Source: Limnephilus marmoratus
Lineage: Eukaryota; Arthropoda; Insecta; Trichoptera; Limnephilidae
Length of the DNA stretch: 64,000 bases
Assembly: GCA_917880885.1 (NCBI GenBank)
Contig: OU862928.1
Coordinates: 36,444,962 to 36,508,961 of the forward strand
Reading direction: 5' to 3'
Shown here: positions 1 to 12,087 of the stretch, piece after piece
Layout of the letters: the number at the start of each line of letters is the position of its first letter
How positions within the stretch are numbered: the first letter of the stretch is position 1
Notes under the pieces: model-generated
Database searches by the model: none
The model's input: the letters and a program-made list of their open reading frames with translations, nothing else
What the model was told of the DNA's origin: nothing
Translations under genes and position numbers: made by a program

Positions 1-491
1 ATTAAATATTATAATAAGATTTATTGAATTAATATTGACATGACATTTACGAAGCAATTATTAAAGACTCTATAAAGATTATTTGATCTCAAGGGGTGTT
101 TGTAAAACTCGAAGAGTTTTACAACAATCAAACTACGTGTGATAAGAATTTAAGTTATGTGGAAAACAAGCAAGGTTGGACGCCAGAGTGTTTAAACAGC
201 AACACCCAAGTATTAAATAGTAAAACCAAAATGGTAACCTTGAATATCTGACTAAAATAAATAATATATTAGGATTTAGATTAACGTTACGAATTCGATG
301 CGCCATGGTGATGTTGGTTTCAATCCGTCGCAGGTATCCGCTCCGCTACTTGGGCTTGCTCGATCCAAACTGAAGCGCCCGAACTTTTCCGAAGCATCTC
401 GAAACATCTGCCGCCCCTTCGGAGTGCAATGCTGCCAACCAAATCATGCGAAATTTGCGAATCGCTCACGACGCTAGCAGCAAATGTTACA
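1..491 (-). repeat. 3' LTR (partial) of a non-coding LTR retroelement
   Basis: This stretch is repeated almost base for base at 5153-5643. Read on the minus strand it starts TGTAACATTTGC at 491, as an LTR should. The purine-rich tract just upstream (complement of 492-504) fits a polypurine tract, which makes this the 3' LTR. Judged from the complete copy at 5036-5643, about 117 bp of it lie beyond the left edge of the window, so the target duplication cannot be checked. Confidence 0.8.
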
Positions 492-3400
492 TTACCCCTC
501 CACCAAAAAGAAAATATTTCCTCCTGGAAATCAAGAGGTCCATGTGTCACTTCCTGAAGAGAACTGCATACTATATGAGCCTTGGTCGTAAATGTTAGTC
601 ATGGAAGAAGCCAAAATATAAGGATTGTCAGCCGGAAGGATCCTGGTGATAGAAGTACTCCCAATCCATATAATGTACCTCATGGAAGAAGCGGTGACCA
701 CCGTACTGCAATACTGAAGCCATGACATAATGCGATGAACAGAAAGACGCATCAATCTATGCAGCTTCTCTCCAATTATGATGCATTCAATAACTGATGA
801 CCCAAGATGGCCCAAGGTAGAGATGAAATATCTGGTCTGGAATCTCAAATTCAGCTTCTTTTGCTATTTATTTCTTCCAAAACTGATGACCCAAGATGGC
901 CCAAGGTAGCGATGAAACATTTGGTCCGAAATCTCAAATTCAGCGTCTTCTGATATTACTTTCTTCCAAAACTGATGACCCAAGATGGCCCACGGTAGAG
1001 ATAGAAGCTCTGGTACAACATCTTGAAGTCCAGCGTTGATGATTTTGAAAGAATCTTCCTATGATGATGTCTTCAAGCGGGATAATGATGCGACGTGGCT
1101 TGAAGTCAGATGAATGCCTTGACCCACATTTTGAAACCAGCGACAATGAACATGAAGGATGCTTTCTTCTTAGTCTTGCTATTTAAATTTTCTTGAGATT
1201 ATCTTGAAGTTCCCTACACTAAACTGCCTAAATAAGGTTACCAGCAACAAAGTAAGATATAAAAGGAAAGAAAAATTCAAGATGAAATATTTAAAAAATG
1301 ATTATGTAAATGTATGCTCAAAGCTGAAATTGAAATTTTTCCACATAACATATTAAAGAACCCTAAATTAAAGATTTAATAATTGTAAAACTTCATGTCT
1401 TACACAAAAGAAACAATGAATTGATATGCAATTACAAAATTAGAATGCACGGGATTTACTGAAGTTTGAAATAATATTACCCAGCGATGTAAATGTTTTA
1501 TAAATAAAAGTGTTTGAAATTGAGATTAAATATGATAAAAAAAATTTATTATTCAATTAATCTAATACCCGGTAGATATCAAAATACAAAAAAATCAAAA
1601 CATATGAAAATAAAATTTTTACTGAGATATTTTTAATTTATTCCTTTTCTTAAATTCCCAAAATAAAATAAAACAGCCTGTATTATGCTGAGCTGAGTAT
1701 AAAATCTGAAAAATGAAATACTTAATTTGTTTGAAAGTAATTTAAAAAACCCCATGTAGCAAATAATAACTTCGAGATAGTCAATAAACAATACCTAGGA
1801 TGGTAAAATAATAATTAATGATAAATGTAATCAAATGTTGATAGATGGCTCTAGTATCGGCCCAATTATGTTCGTAATAAAATAAAAATATTTAATAATA
1901 ATGTTACTACAAATTAGCAACAGATGTCATAGCTCTATTCTCATAATAATCAATTAAAATAATTTTAAGGACCAACTGAACAGTTGTTATATTATAAAGC
2001 CTTGGTTAACTAAGTATTAATTGTATTTCAAGGCATCATCGGTATAATGAAGGTTCCAACTTCCCGATTGAATTAACTCCATTTCATTATACTGGAATTT
2101 ATTAATAATTCATCCTAAAATTTCCAAGACAGAATTCTTAGGAGGAAATATCAGACGACACAATATTTAACAAAAACTACAAACACACACAAACTTAATA
2201 GTTTTCTTAAAAGATTTAACCTATAAATATGCAATATGAATACGGTAATCGCACATAAAGGACAGTTATCATTACTATCTCTTTCTATAAAAGTTCTTAG
2301 ACCAAAACTTTCTGCCTGAATTATTGACACACATGGCTTCACTGAAATCCTCTCGAAAGAGATGAATGCCATGAGCTTCTTACAACTCAACAAATTAATC
2401 TTTATATGAAGATAATTAACTTCATATTCTGAAATCAAAAGAGACGGACATATCCTCATCGTAAGTTCACAGATTACGCCAAAGATTCCTCCGTATCTCG
2501 CGAATGAAAGTGAACAGGCAAACCGACGCCTTCTATGTTCGGTTAAAAACGTGTTTGCGCTACAGTGATAGGAAAATATTTTATATCCTATTTATAGAAT
2601 GCAAAACAAGGAAGGTTGACATACTCAGAGGATCTCAACGGAGATCATGTTATGCCCCTTAACTGCCGTTTTAAACGGTGGCAGTAATCGAATCAGTGTG
2701 AGATATATCCACTGCATTGAAGCGAAGCTCCAACTGTTTTGTTTAAAACAAAACTTGTCTGTTTCCTTCACTCAAGGACCAACAATCCGTACACAAGACA
2801 ATATAATCGAAACCACAGTACATAAGACACATCCGTACACAAGACAACAATAGAAGACAAAACAACCCAAAAACATTCAATGCTCAAAACTCATTTACTC
2901 TTTGAGAGCTGAATGTATTGTTAACAAAATTCATCTGCTTTTGTTGACGCACCAAAAACAGATAAATTTTTCCCCAAAATTGCACCGCACATCATATGCT
3001 ATATTAACTAGCAACACCAGGATCTTTGATATGTCCTATGACCGATTGATAACAGAATATTTAAAGTTTTCCGTTCTGAAAGTGAAGACGCAAACCCCAA
3101 TAGCAGTTGTTGTATGTGTTATGTCAAACAATAATATGTAGATGGCGTTATTGAGAAACTGACTAAATTATAACTTATGTCAAACTTGCATATTTATAAT
3201 TACGAGATCTATTAAATGACCTAAAATATTGCGTGCTGTTAAGTTAATGAAAGTTATTTGAAAAACCTTATTAGATAAAGTTTAAAGATGTAAATTCAAT
3301 AAACCATTTATTTGTTCAACAATCTACTAATCGCTCCGAAAAAATACCTTGCAAACTCTGAAAACCCTATGAAAAGGAAGATATGCAAGTACTTCAAGGA

Positions 3401-5035
3401 ACAGGCAATAGATCGCCAAAAAAAAATTATAGATCAATTAATATAATAACAATCTAAACTGAAGAAAAAAAAAATTAATAATTCCGACCAGAACTATAAA
3501 GAATCCTAATACCTGTGAATTTTTACGTAAGTAAACTTGTGATAAAACTCTACATTTTATATCAATTTAAATAGTTGTAATTTCATAACAATCATGTTAG
3601 TCATTCCGTAAGTTACTTCGCATAATCTCTCATAACCCTATCAAAGGAAGATATGCAAAACAAATTTAAGGTTCAGCCAACTGATCGCAAAATATTATAC
3701 AATCTTCTATACTAATTTATTGAATTATCCATTTATTGGAATCAAAACCCAAAAGATTAATTAGATAATAGCCGATGAACAAATAATATAGTGATAAGCA
3801 ACATTTTGCATTCACCTACAAAATGATGATTTCAAAATAACAGTTATTCATCAAACCCGAAAACTATAAGGAATTTATTTTATTTTAAAAGAAAAACTAA
3901 TCCCGCCGACTAAAGAGAAATTAAAACTCGATAAAAATCTATTAAAATAATGATTTGAATACAAATCCCTGTTATGTACTAAAATCGGAATTTAATGAAA
4001 TTTATCAAACCCTCACAAAAAAAATTTGTATAAAATATTAAACCGAAAGAACATAATGATATATTGCAAGGAAATTTAATTTCTTTTGAAAGCCCTACAT
4101 GAGGAAAGAATAAAAAAAATCATCGATCAAATCAATATAACCCGGATAATAAATTATAAAAATTAATTTACGTGAAACTAGCTTTAGTCGCTTTGCATAA
4201 CAGGACAGCCCGAATTCTGTAGACGAAGGCTTTGATGACGTCTTATCTCCACCCGGATGTCCAGCAAAATTTGGTCCGCGTCTGAAATGCACGTTTGGTT
4301 ACATTTATTATTATGAAAAATAAAATTTGTATAAGGGGAACAAAAATGAAATCAAAATTCCCAAAGTAAGATTGTAAAAGTTCACAATGTAACAGAACAT
4401 ATCAATTGCAGGTAGGATAACTATTTGTATTAAGTTTATAACATGTGAAGAAATTCATGTGTGCAATGATGTCAATAATAATTATTGCATCAGGTAGGTA
4501 GGTAATTAATGAAATTTACACATTATTGCAAAATATAAGCACGAAAAATATCACAAAATAAATGCAATGAGATTAAACAGCCACTCATAACACAGTGTAA
4601 ATAAATTAGCTTGTAATAAAATATACTTACAAGTTTCAATTATTAACGGATGACCAGCACGAGTTTTGTACAAAGTGATATTATTAAATTTGCCGAAATA
4701 TTATTAATTCCATCTGCAGAAATTAAATCCATCCCATCTGCTATAAAAACAATGTGTACCTACCTAAATAATTAGTAGGAGAAATAAATATGATTAGTAC
4801 AAGACAAACAAATAACACAAAATAAAATGAGTTGTGGATGAACAAGCCCAAGTAAATATAAAATATGCAATTAACAAAAGTAAAATGAATACATACCCAC
4901 GACGGTAAAAGCAACACACCAACGAATTGTAACCTCAATCTAACCTAAAATGACATATCGCGGAGAATTTAAATCATATCCACATAAAACTTGCAAAACA
5001 TAGTTTGACTGGAACTACCACGTTGGGCTCGCCAC
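492..5035 (-). mobile_element. Internal region of a minus-strand LTR retroelement without gag/pol
   Basis: This 4.5-kb stretch lies between two matching LTRs. On the minus strand the 5' LTR is followed directly by GTGGCGAGCCCAACG; TGGCGAGCCC is a plausible tRNA primer-binding site because its complement ends in CCA. The other end carries the polypurine tract GGTGGAGGGG. I found no protease, reverse transcriptase, RNase H or integrase motif in any frame, and the open frames are short and low-complexity. By structure it is a large non-autonomous LTR derivative (LARD-like) that would need enzymes from a relative. The part at 789-1060 is tandemly repeated; the rest is AT-rich sequence I cannot interpret. 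Confidence 0.7.
789..1060. repeat. 89-bp tandem repeat inside the LTR retroelement
   Basis: The phrase AACTGATGACCCAAGATGGC recurs at 791, 880 and 969, an 89-bp spacing. The second unit follows the first closely and the third diverges after about 40 bp. The period is not a multiple of three, so the repeat was not kept as protein-coding. Confidence 0.8.
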
Positions 5036-5643
5036 TGTAATGGTTTAAAATGAGTTACCTAATTAAATTGGTATTATGTATGTAATAAAATGGCTAGCTA
5101 CAGTCTGGAAGTAGAACATGATAAATGTCAAGTCTATGAAATAAAAGAGGAAATTAAATATTATAATAAGATTTATTGAATTAATATTGACATGACATTT
5201 ACGAAGCAATTATTAAAGACTCTATAAAGATTATTTGATCTCAAGGGGTGTTTGTAAAACTCGAAGAGTTTTACAACAATCAAACTACGTGTGATAAGAA
5301 TTTAAGTTATGTGGAAAACAAGCAAGGTTGGACGCCAGAGTGTTTAAACAGCAACACCCAAGTATTAAATAGTAAAACCAAAATGGTAACCTTGAATATC
5401 TGACTAAAATAAATAATATATTAGGATTTAGATTAACGTTACGAATTCGATGCGCCATGGTGATGTTGGTTTCAATCCGTCGCAGGTATCCGCTCCGCTA
5501 CTTGGGCTTGCTCGATCCAAACTGAAGCGCCCGAACTTTTCCGAAGCATCTCGAAACATCTGCCGCCCCTTCGGAGTGCAATGCTGCCAACCAAATCATG
5601 CGAAATTTGCGAATCGCTCACGACGCTAGCAGCAAATGTTACA
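5036..5643 (-). repeat. 5' LTR of the non-coding LTR retroelement
   Basis: A complete 608-bp LTR in the minus orientation. It begins TGTAACA at 5643 and ends CCATTACA at 5036, giving the canonical TG...CA ends. The primer-binding site follows at once. The stretch 5153-5643 matches 1-491, which implies a fairly recent insertion. It landed in or beside a SINE-A head (5645-5680). Confidence 0.82.
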
Positions 5644-5644
5644 A

Positions 5645-5680
5645 AGTGCCGGTACCCATACCCGCCTCCCAAATTTGTTG
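5645..5680 (-). repeat. SINE-A head fragment
   Basis: The stretch with GGTACCCATACCCGCCTCCC matches the head end of SINE-A copies at 12088 and 38980-39000. Only about 35 bp remain, cut by the neighbouring LTR element. Confidence 0.6.
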
Positions 5681-5686
5681 TCTTAA

Positions 5687-6080
5687 ATGTTGAACTTCTC
5701 TAGTATGATGCTTTTGAGTAGCGCTCTCATTGCTGAGGATCGTGACGCCTATTCAGTTGCTCTTATGAATGAGGCTTCTATAATCCTCACGGTTCTGCTC
5801 TACATGAAGATTCATGGACGCGATGATCTTTCTTTGCTTCTCCTGGCTTCCACTTTGCCTGTGACCAAGAGTTTTTCCAGATTAGAATCCTCTTCTCAGC
5901 GAGCAAATAGTTTAAAGTTCATTAGGATAGTCTCAACAGTCTGTTTTGGAAGCCCACCTCTTCCAGAATGGATAGATTTGTGAGCCTGTTTGTCCAGGTA
6001 ATCTTGTATATTTTTATCCAACACCACATTTCGAATATATCTATCTATCCCAGTACATATTTGATTTAATATTATTTTTC
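5687..6080 (-). pseudogene. Decayed RTE-like LINE 3' coding fragment
   Basis: The minus strand, read across several stops, gives a phrase of the form LEKLLVTGKVEARRSKERSS. This resembles the C-terminal tail of RTE/BovB-type LINE polyproteins, which carry a G(K/R)VEGRR.RGR motif after the reverse transcriptase. In-frame stops and divergence show it is dead. The 98-residue open frame on the plus strand here is only its shadow. Family assignment is tentative. Confidence 0.4.
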
Positions 6081-7904
6081 AGTAAGTATGCATATTCTGA
6101 TATACGAGTTTAATGATTAGTACTGTCCACCACTATTAATAAAAGACAACAACTTTTTTTTTTAATTAAACAGGGTCTAACACCGTACCTTGCGGAAAGC
6201 CCATTTACATCGGGAATGGTCGTGTGTTGTGTGTGAATGAGTGGCGGACCACCGGGCTGTTCCAGGTACCGGTTGTTATTGGAGATTAGATAATGGACGC
6301 ATCGGATCATCTGATCATCTGGTCATCTCAACGGCGGAGGCTGTGACTGGTGACTCGTGCGGTGACAGGGGAGACAAGTGCGAGCCAATTTAATAAATAA
6401 AACTTTCAAACTTTTTAAGAACGAAATAAATGTTTTCTTGTTACAAATGATGTTTTCTCTACTCCCATCATTAAAAAAGTTTGATGTGATGCTTATTCGA
6501 TTATGAAGGACTAAAAATACAATGGGTTGAGTCACTATACGCCATACGCAGCTTAAGCCATTTTAAACATCGTTCTGATTCCCTCTAGGTATACCTATGC
6601 CCATGGGCGTTTTACTCGATGCTTTTTGTCGTCCAATTGTTATACGGGTCAACTTTTCATTTGATTATTTACAAAAGCCATACAGAAAATTTAAAAAAAT
6701 TGGTCGACGCAATAAATATATTCAGGAGGATGTATATTTGACAGTTGATCCCCCGACACTTGGCCCCCCAACAAACTCATACACAACATGCAGTCTATGA
6801 AGGAAAATAAGGTATATCTACTTACACAAAATATGACTAAGTTTCGGAGAGGATGTACCGCTGAATAAAGAAATTAAGGCGATCCAATAGTCCAGGAAAA
6901 AATGTAAATCGGAATTCACGCCCTTTTATGGGAGGAGTTTGAAAATACTTGAGAAAAAGCTTTTAGAAAGGTTGTAAAAGGTATTTGCGATTTTTTTTTA
7001 CATGTTGATTTCGTAAAAATCTGTAAAAAACATTAACTCCTTTTTTAAGCATTGTTTATTGTAATAAAACGGAAATTTAAAATTGATTTCACGAAATCAA
7101 GAGACGCGGAGCCAGACGTCCATCTCCCTCTTCGGCCGGGGCGTGACTGATAGCGATTTTAGGTGTGAAATTGGTAAATAATGCACAAAAAATTAAATTT
7201 TTATAATAATTACAATTACGAGGGCTAACTGGCGGATCACCAGTTTGCTTGTGGGGATCGCCATGAAAAAAAGCGTCTTGTAAAACGCCCATTAGAAAGT
7301 CTTCAAGCGTAGAACGAGCTGTGTCTATACAAAGTTTATCTCCCCTGCTACAAAAAACAATAACAAAAAAACATTTTTTATAAATCACAAAAATCAATCT
7401 AGCTTGTGCAGGTATTTCATCGGTGGTTCAACATCTCTTTACCATACGGATAGTGGCCTGGCCTTCACTGATCTGTCGTGACAGTCATTGTGGTGCTCTG
7501 CCGACTATATTTACATATGTATACCTACCTGGAAATACAGGCCTAGTCCTAGTTAGTGATGATCTGGTGGATCTAATCAGACTGGCAGTGTAATTTTGAT
7601 GACGGGTTAGCTGAATGAGGAAGAGGCTGTATTATATCTACGATCATATCTGGAATATTGTTTAAACTGCTCTCGCATAAATCAAACATCTGTGTGTTAA
7701 AAGATGACCGACAGTGAGTTGATTCCCCGAAAGTTGGCCCTTCGAAAATAAACCATTTGTTTATTGTTATTAAGTTTATTTTTTTTAAATTATAATTTTT
7801 TTAATTTATAATAAACTGTTTTTATTCATTGAATAATAGTATTATTAAATATATAAAATAAATTAAAATTAAACCATTTATAATAAATAATAACCATTTA
7901 TAAC
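6081..7904. other. Non-coding stretch with scattered repeat scraps
   Basis: I see no gene. A motif of the form GTTGATCCCCCGACACTTGG occurs at 6738 and, diverged, at 7706, and resurfaces inverted near 9938. A phrase like ATGGGCGTTTTAC occurs at 6603 and, inverted, near 7290. 7740-7890 is simple AT-rich sequence. 6170-6400 is less AT-rich and could be an old element I do not recognise. Confidence 0.5.
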
Positions 7905-8752
7905 TCGAGAACGGCTGGACAGATTTTTATGATCTTTGATATGTTGGATTTGTCTCCGCCCCGAATAACAGAATAGCTATTAAAACATCGGAAAAATTGA
8001 CGAAAAAATAAACTCTTTTCCTCATACATTTTGTATGGAACGAATTCTCATATTTTCAAAGAGCTGCAGGAATATTGTGATAATACAATATTGAATAGTG
8101 AGTGAATTTCAAAAATTCAAAAATGTCAAATGACAATGCGTTGATTGTTTTGTTTTTGTTCCTAAACATATTATGCTGCCCCTCTTTCTTACACACTAAA
8201 TGTCAATAGTCGAAAATGGGACAAACGGTGAACGTATGTCTGCACCCCTCCAAAGGCAAAATACAATAATTATAATAAATCTCCCACACACGTGTAAAGA
8301 AAATGAAACGCAATTCATGTAAGTAAGTGGAAAAGTAAGAAAATCACAAAAAATATAAATCCGTACACAACTCCATCTCTGGGGTCCTAGCATGGTCGAT
8401 CGATATAGATTTTATCGAAAATGTCGGTAACTTGTCATCGCTCCCGAGCACGACTGCAGGCCGCTAACGAACAAACAACAGTTCACAACGACTAAGGGTT
8501 CCTAATTTATTTGACGTGAACTGTTATTTCTTCGTTAGCGGCCTGCAGTCGTGGTCGGGAGCGATTTCAAGTTACCGACATTTTCGATAAAACCTATATC
8601 GATCGACCATGCTAGGGGGCCTGATACTGACAAAAACAAAACACGGACAGTTGCGCATCGATAATTGCTCCATTGTGTAATTTTTGACGTAATAAATAAC
8701 ACAACAACAGTTTTTGATAATGATGCGGTAAGAAGTTCGCCGGGTCAGCTAG
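7905..8752 (+). mobile_element. Helitron-like fragment (3' end CTAG/T)
   Basis: It starts in the familiar insect-repeat phrase CTCGAGAACGGCTGGACAGA and ends GCCGGGTCAGCTAG followed by T at 8751-8753. That CTRR-T end is characteristic of Helitrons. The 5' end is not defined. Three similar elements occur in this window (24278-24997, 31718-32107 and, inverted, 32400-32893). There is no Rep/helicase coding, so it is non-autonomous. A foldback element at 8386-8616 sits inside it. Confidence 0.5.
8386..8616. repeat. Foldback element with about 85-bp arms
   Basis: The sequence from CCTAGCATGGTCGATCGATA reads inward for about 85 bp and returns as its reverse complement ending at 8616, around a spacer of about 58 bp. 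The arms include CGACTGCAGGCCGCTAACGAA-type sequence on both sides with a few mismatches. It looks like a miniature inverted-repeat (foldback) transposon inserted in the Helitron-like fragment. Confidence 0.8.
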
Positions 8753-8754
8753 TA

Positions 8755-9610
8755 CAATATATATTGCAACTGTCCAAAATTGAATAAAATACAAACAATA
8801 AAATACCTTGGAATAATTATTGATCAAAACTTAAATTGGAACTCCCAAGTGGAAAATGTGAGCAACAAATTAAAAAAACTAACCTATTTTTTCAAAACAA
8901 GAAACATTTTAGATAAAGAACAGCTAATTAAAATCTATTATGCCTTAGCCCAATCTCAACTACAATATGGTCTTATTGGATGGGGAAGCTCATGCGATTC
9001 CACTATAAAACCAGTCCTCATAGCACAAAGGGCAATTCTGAAAATTATACTTAGAGTACCCATCAGAACCCCTACAGACTATGTTTTTAAAGCACTGAAT
9101 TTAATGTCACTGAAACAATTATATACAAAGGATATTCTAATTTACGCATTCAAAAATCAGGATAACTTTACACAGACAAACTCGGGCCGATTCACAAGAT
9201 CTACATTACAACATACATTCTACCAACCTACAACTAAAACGACTTTTGGACAAAGAAATATGCAATACTTCTCTATAAAATTATTTAATTTACTCCCTCT
9301 TGCAATGAAATCCATTAAAAAAATAACCGCCTTCAAAAGAAGCATAAAAATATGGATTATGGACATGGGAAGGAAGAAAATAGAATCGATTTTGCAACCA
9401 AGAATAATGCTTGTTTTGTACTTTATTTTAGATCTAACTTTATAATTTTCCTCGGTAATATTCTAGCATAGGCATTTAGATACTTATAATTCAAATAATA
9501 TAACTTGTACAATGTGTCCTTAGAACGGGGTACCCCAGTAAGGACACATTTTCTCTAAAAAACTGAAAAAAAAAAAATAAATAAATAAAATAAATAAATA
9601 AATATGTAGA
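8755..9610 (+). pseudogene. LINE 3' end, 5'-truncated (family L copy 1)
   Basis: The open frame at 8780-9445 (221 residues) is the post-RT C-terminal part of a non-LTR retrotransposon. It has IKYLGIIIDQNLNWNSQV, the typical thumb-region YLG-(V/I)-x-(I/L)-D motif, then YGLIGWGSS and TTFGQRNMQYFSIKLFNLLP. The catalytic FADD motif is upstream of the truncation and absent. After the stop comes a 3' UTR with a small GGGGTACCCC-type hairpin near 9525 and an AAATAAATA tail. The same family, minus strand, is the host of nested insertions at 13150-20233. It is jockey-superfamily-like; the exact clade is not determined. Confidence 0.75.
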
Positions 9611-9755
9611 CAAGTAAAAAAATCAATATTATACCCACCCACAGGCATTGTATTTTTTGTTCATATATTTATTATATTAGCTTTTTTATATACTTTTCAT
9701 TATTTTATGTATCTATTACATGTATTGTATCAAAAATTTTCAATAAAAAAAAAAT

Positions 9756-9803
9756 TGTTTTATCCTTGGTGCATTTGAATGAAAATATGATTTTCATTCA
9801 AAT
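9756..9803. repeat. 15-bp perfect hairpin in a dispersed repeat
   Basis: CATTTGAATGAAAAT and its exact complement flank a 3-nt loop (9769-9803). The left arm with its flank (ATCCTTGGTGCATTTGAATG) recurs inverted near 20602-20635, so it belongs to a repeat family. Confidence 0.6.
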
Positions 9804-9984
9804 GTTTAATACTTTTGTTATTCGTTGGTTATTCCTCACTGCACATGCCTTTGGGGACACATAGTTGTATTTTGTGTAAGTAGGTATACCGTATTTTTCC
9901 CTAAACCGACTGCATATTGGTTATTGTGTGTTACAACAGTCGGGAGATCAACTGTCATGGAATAGTGTTGGAGCATTGGAGCAT

Positions 9985-10290
9985 TGGAGGACCCACCACT
10001 TACCCGCCCTGGTATAGGTAACAGATGGTTACCCCTTCAAGGCTCTTGCAAGGACTCTAATTTTTTTGGTAAAAACGACTCTACATTTGAAAACGAAACT
10101 AAACCTCCAATGTCCCTGCATACGTTGTTAGTAAGCAGCATGCAAGTGCTTAGCGGGAAATACAGATACAATATGTGTTAGTATGACAAAATATAGACAA
10201 GACAGTAGGACAGGTTGGTGAAAGTTCACGAGGTGGCAAGCGCTGGTTGATTGTATCCAGCGTATCCTACAAGCACCTGTTTGGGAGGAA
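9985..10290 (+). repeat. Dispersed repeat R, copy 1
   Basis: The stretch from GGAGGACCCACCACTTACCC to ATCCTACAAGCACCTG matches the reverse complement of 22385-22712 over about 300 bp with moderate divergence. It contains no open frame of note. It is probably part of an unidentified transposon present twice in this window in opposite orientations. Confidence 0.75.
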
Positions 10291-10504
10291 GACACAGTAG
10301 ATAAGTAATAAAGGCATGGCAAACGGTTGGCAGTCCTCTCCAATCGATTGGCAGTCCCAGCAAGAATGCGCATGACGTTCGGTCTAGTAGTGAACCACAC
10401 TCAGCTTCCGCTCCCCTTAGCCGGTTCCGTGTTGGAGCAGTAAAGATCTCATAAACGGTGAGCTGTGGAGTAATGAAAATTGGGTAGCTTTATCTGGGTG
10501 TAAT

Positions 10505-10605
10505 TTCTAAGTAAACGTCGACGGCCTCCGCAGTTGATTCTTATGAATCCAGAGGTCGTGGGTTAAAATCTCGGCGCGCACAAGTAAATTTTATTTGATT
10601 GATCT
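10505..10605 (+). repeat. tRNA-related SINE remnant
   Basis: GAGGTCGTGGGTTAAAATC at about 10551 resembles a box B (GGTTCRANYCC), and the preceding GACGGCCTCCGCAGTTGATT resembles a degenerate box A. It is followed by ATTTTATTTGATTGAT, which is also found after the tRNA-like head at 30257-30365 (minus). The shared tail marks one SINE family rather than a functional tRNA. Confidence 0.5.
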
Positions 10606-10629
10606 GTGTTATTTCTCAATTTAATGATT

Positions 10630-10852
10630 AAAAAAGACGGGGACGTCCGAGGAAGACATGGCACGACCAAGTGAATCAGATATTTGAGTCGAGCCATGTG
10701 AAGAGTCGGAATAGTTAAAGAGCATGTATGAGACGATGTATGAATGTGAACGAGGCAAGGAGTGTGTGCCAAGATCGAGTTGTTTGGCGGTCCGTCCTCT
10801 CTGCCTACCCCTGCGGGGAAACGGCGTGATGGTTAGTTAGTTAGTTAGCTAT
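10630..10852 (+). pseudogene. RTE-like LINE 3' end with (TTAG)n tail
   Basis: Translated with stops it reads like the tail of the LINE at 21755-22250 (RGR-x-H/W-x-(D/T)-x-x-N/K-x-I pattern). It shares the 3' sequence TTTGGCGGTCCGTCCTCTCT and CCCCTGCGGGGAAACGG, then ends in TTAGTTAGTTAG, a microsatellite tail usual for RTE-type elements. It is 5'-truncated and full of stops. Confidence 0.65.
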
Positions 10853-12087
10853 GATTAAAAATAATATAAGATATATTTGCGGTACATTCCAGAGTGAAAG
10901 ATACTCTTAGTATCGCCCTCGTGTAAGACCATACCATTCAGAATTGAAACGTTGCTTGAAATGGCTTTGCCCGTGTTTGGTGACCAGATCGGAATAACCA
11001 GAAACTTCACCACCTTCCTTCCTTCCCTTCCCACTACCTTCAGCCTCACAACATAACATAATTGGGAAGGCCACAGTCTACATGGCTCCAGACAAGAGCA
11101 CTTGGGACTCTTGGGCGGTTTCCTTTAAAGAGATCTAATTTGCATTCACAATTTTTCTAAAAGATTTTAAAGATTTGTTGGATAAGAAAGCGAGGTTCAA
11201 CGGAGCTCTCAGTGGCATGATCATACCTAAATAAAGTAAGTTTGTTATTGACTATAGTTTTGAGTAGGTAGCCTAGATAAATATAAGATAAAACAAAACG
11301 TAGATAAGTCATAGTGTGTATCGCTGTGGGGTCCAGATAACGATCTCCCCGCAGAACCTACCCAACTACCCATCTCTCCAACAGCCTCCGTCCGATATGA
11401 TAATCGGGGGCCGCAAACTACCAGAGCTCTGGTGTCCAGTTTCAACACAGTACTTATTACCTACCCAGTCATATAGATACCTTCCGATGGGCAGAAGACA
11501 ATAGAGGGCGCCTGGTTGTTCGAAGTAAAACTTCCCAAATTGAATTATATGTCCATGAATATCTTCTTATGTTGATAATTTGGTTTGGTGGCGACTGGCA
11601 AAACCTACTCTCGCATAATGATATCTAGTTGCTGTGTCTAACGAAAAACAATGCCATCTACTGGATGGTTACCCAACCTTTATAACCACCGCCATCTGTT
11701 AATTTACATACAAATTATATCCACACCGCCCGCTTGCCAGCCCGCTCTCCGCCACATACAGACATTCTCCTCTATATTTCAATCAATTTACACAAAACTT
11801 TGACAAATTATATACCTAAACCATCCTCATGAATCACTCTATGTATTGGTGAAAACCGTATGAAAATCCTTTCAGTAGTTTTTGAGTTTTTCGCGAACAG
11901 ACAGACCCGGCGGAAAACTTTAATTTACAATTTCTAGAGACTAGAGACTGGAGATAATTGGATAATTTGTAGAGCGCCGGTTTTGTGAAAAATCATCTCA
12001 AGTGACACTCAAAAAGCACGCTCACCGAACTTAGCATCTGATGTGCGCTTTAGTTACTTCAACCTTCCGATATCTGATATTCTTACA
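10853..12087. other. Non-coding, one recognisable repeat scrap
   Basis: No supported gene. About 11775-11930 (CATGAATCACTCTATGTATT... GGTGAAAACCG) matches the repeat that flanks the hAT element at 25600-25663 and 28134-28200. The rest, including the region at 11316-11500 with short open frames, shows nothing I recognise. Confidence 0.5.

Noticed and set aside
5687..5983. 98-codon plus-strand frame
   Set aside because: The minus strand of the same stretch carries RTE-like LINE similarity, so this is its antisense shadow.
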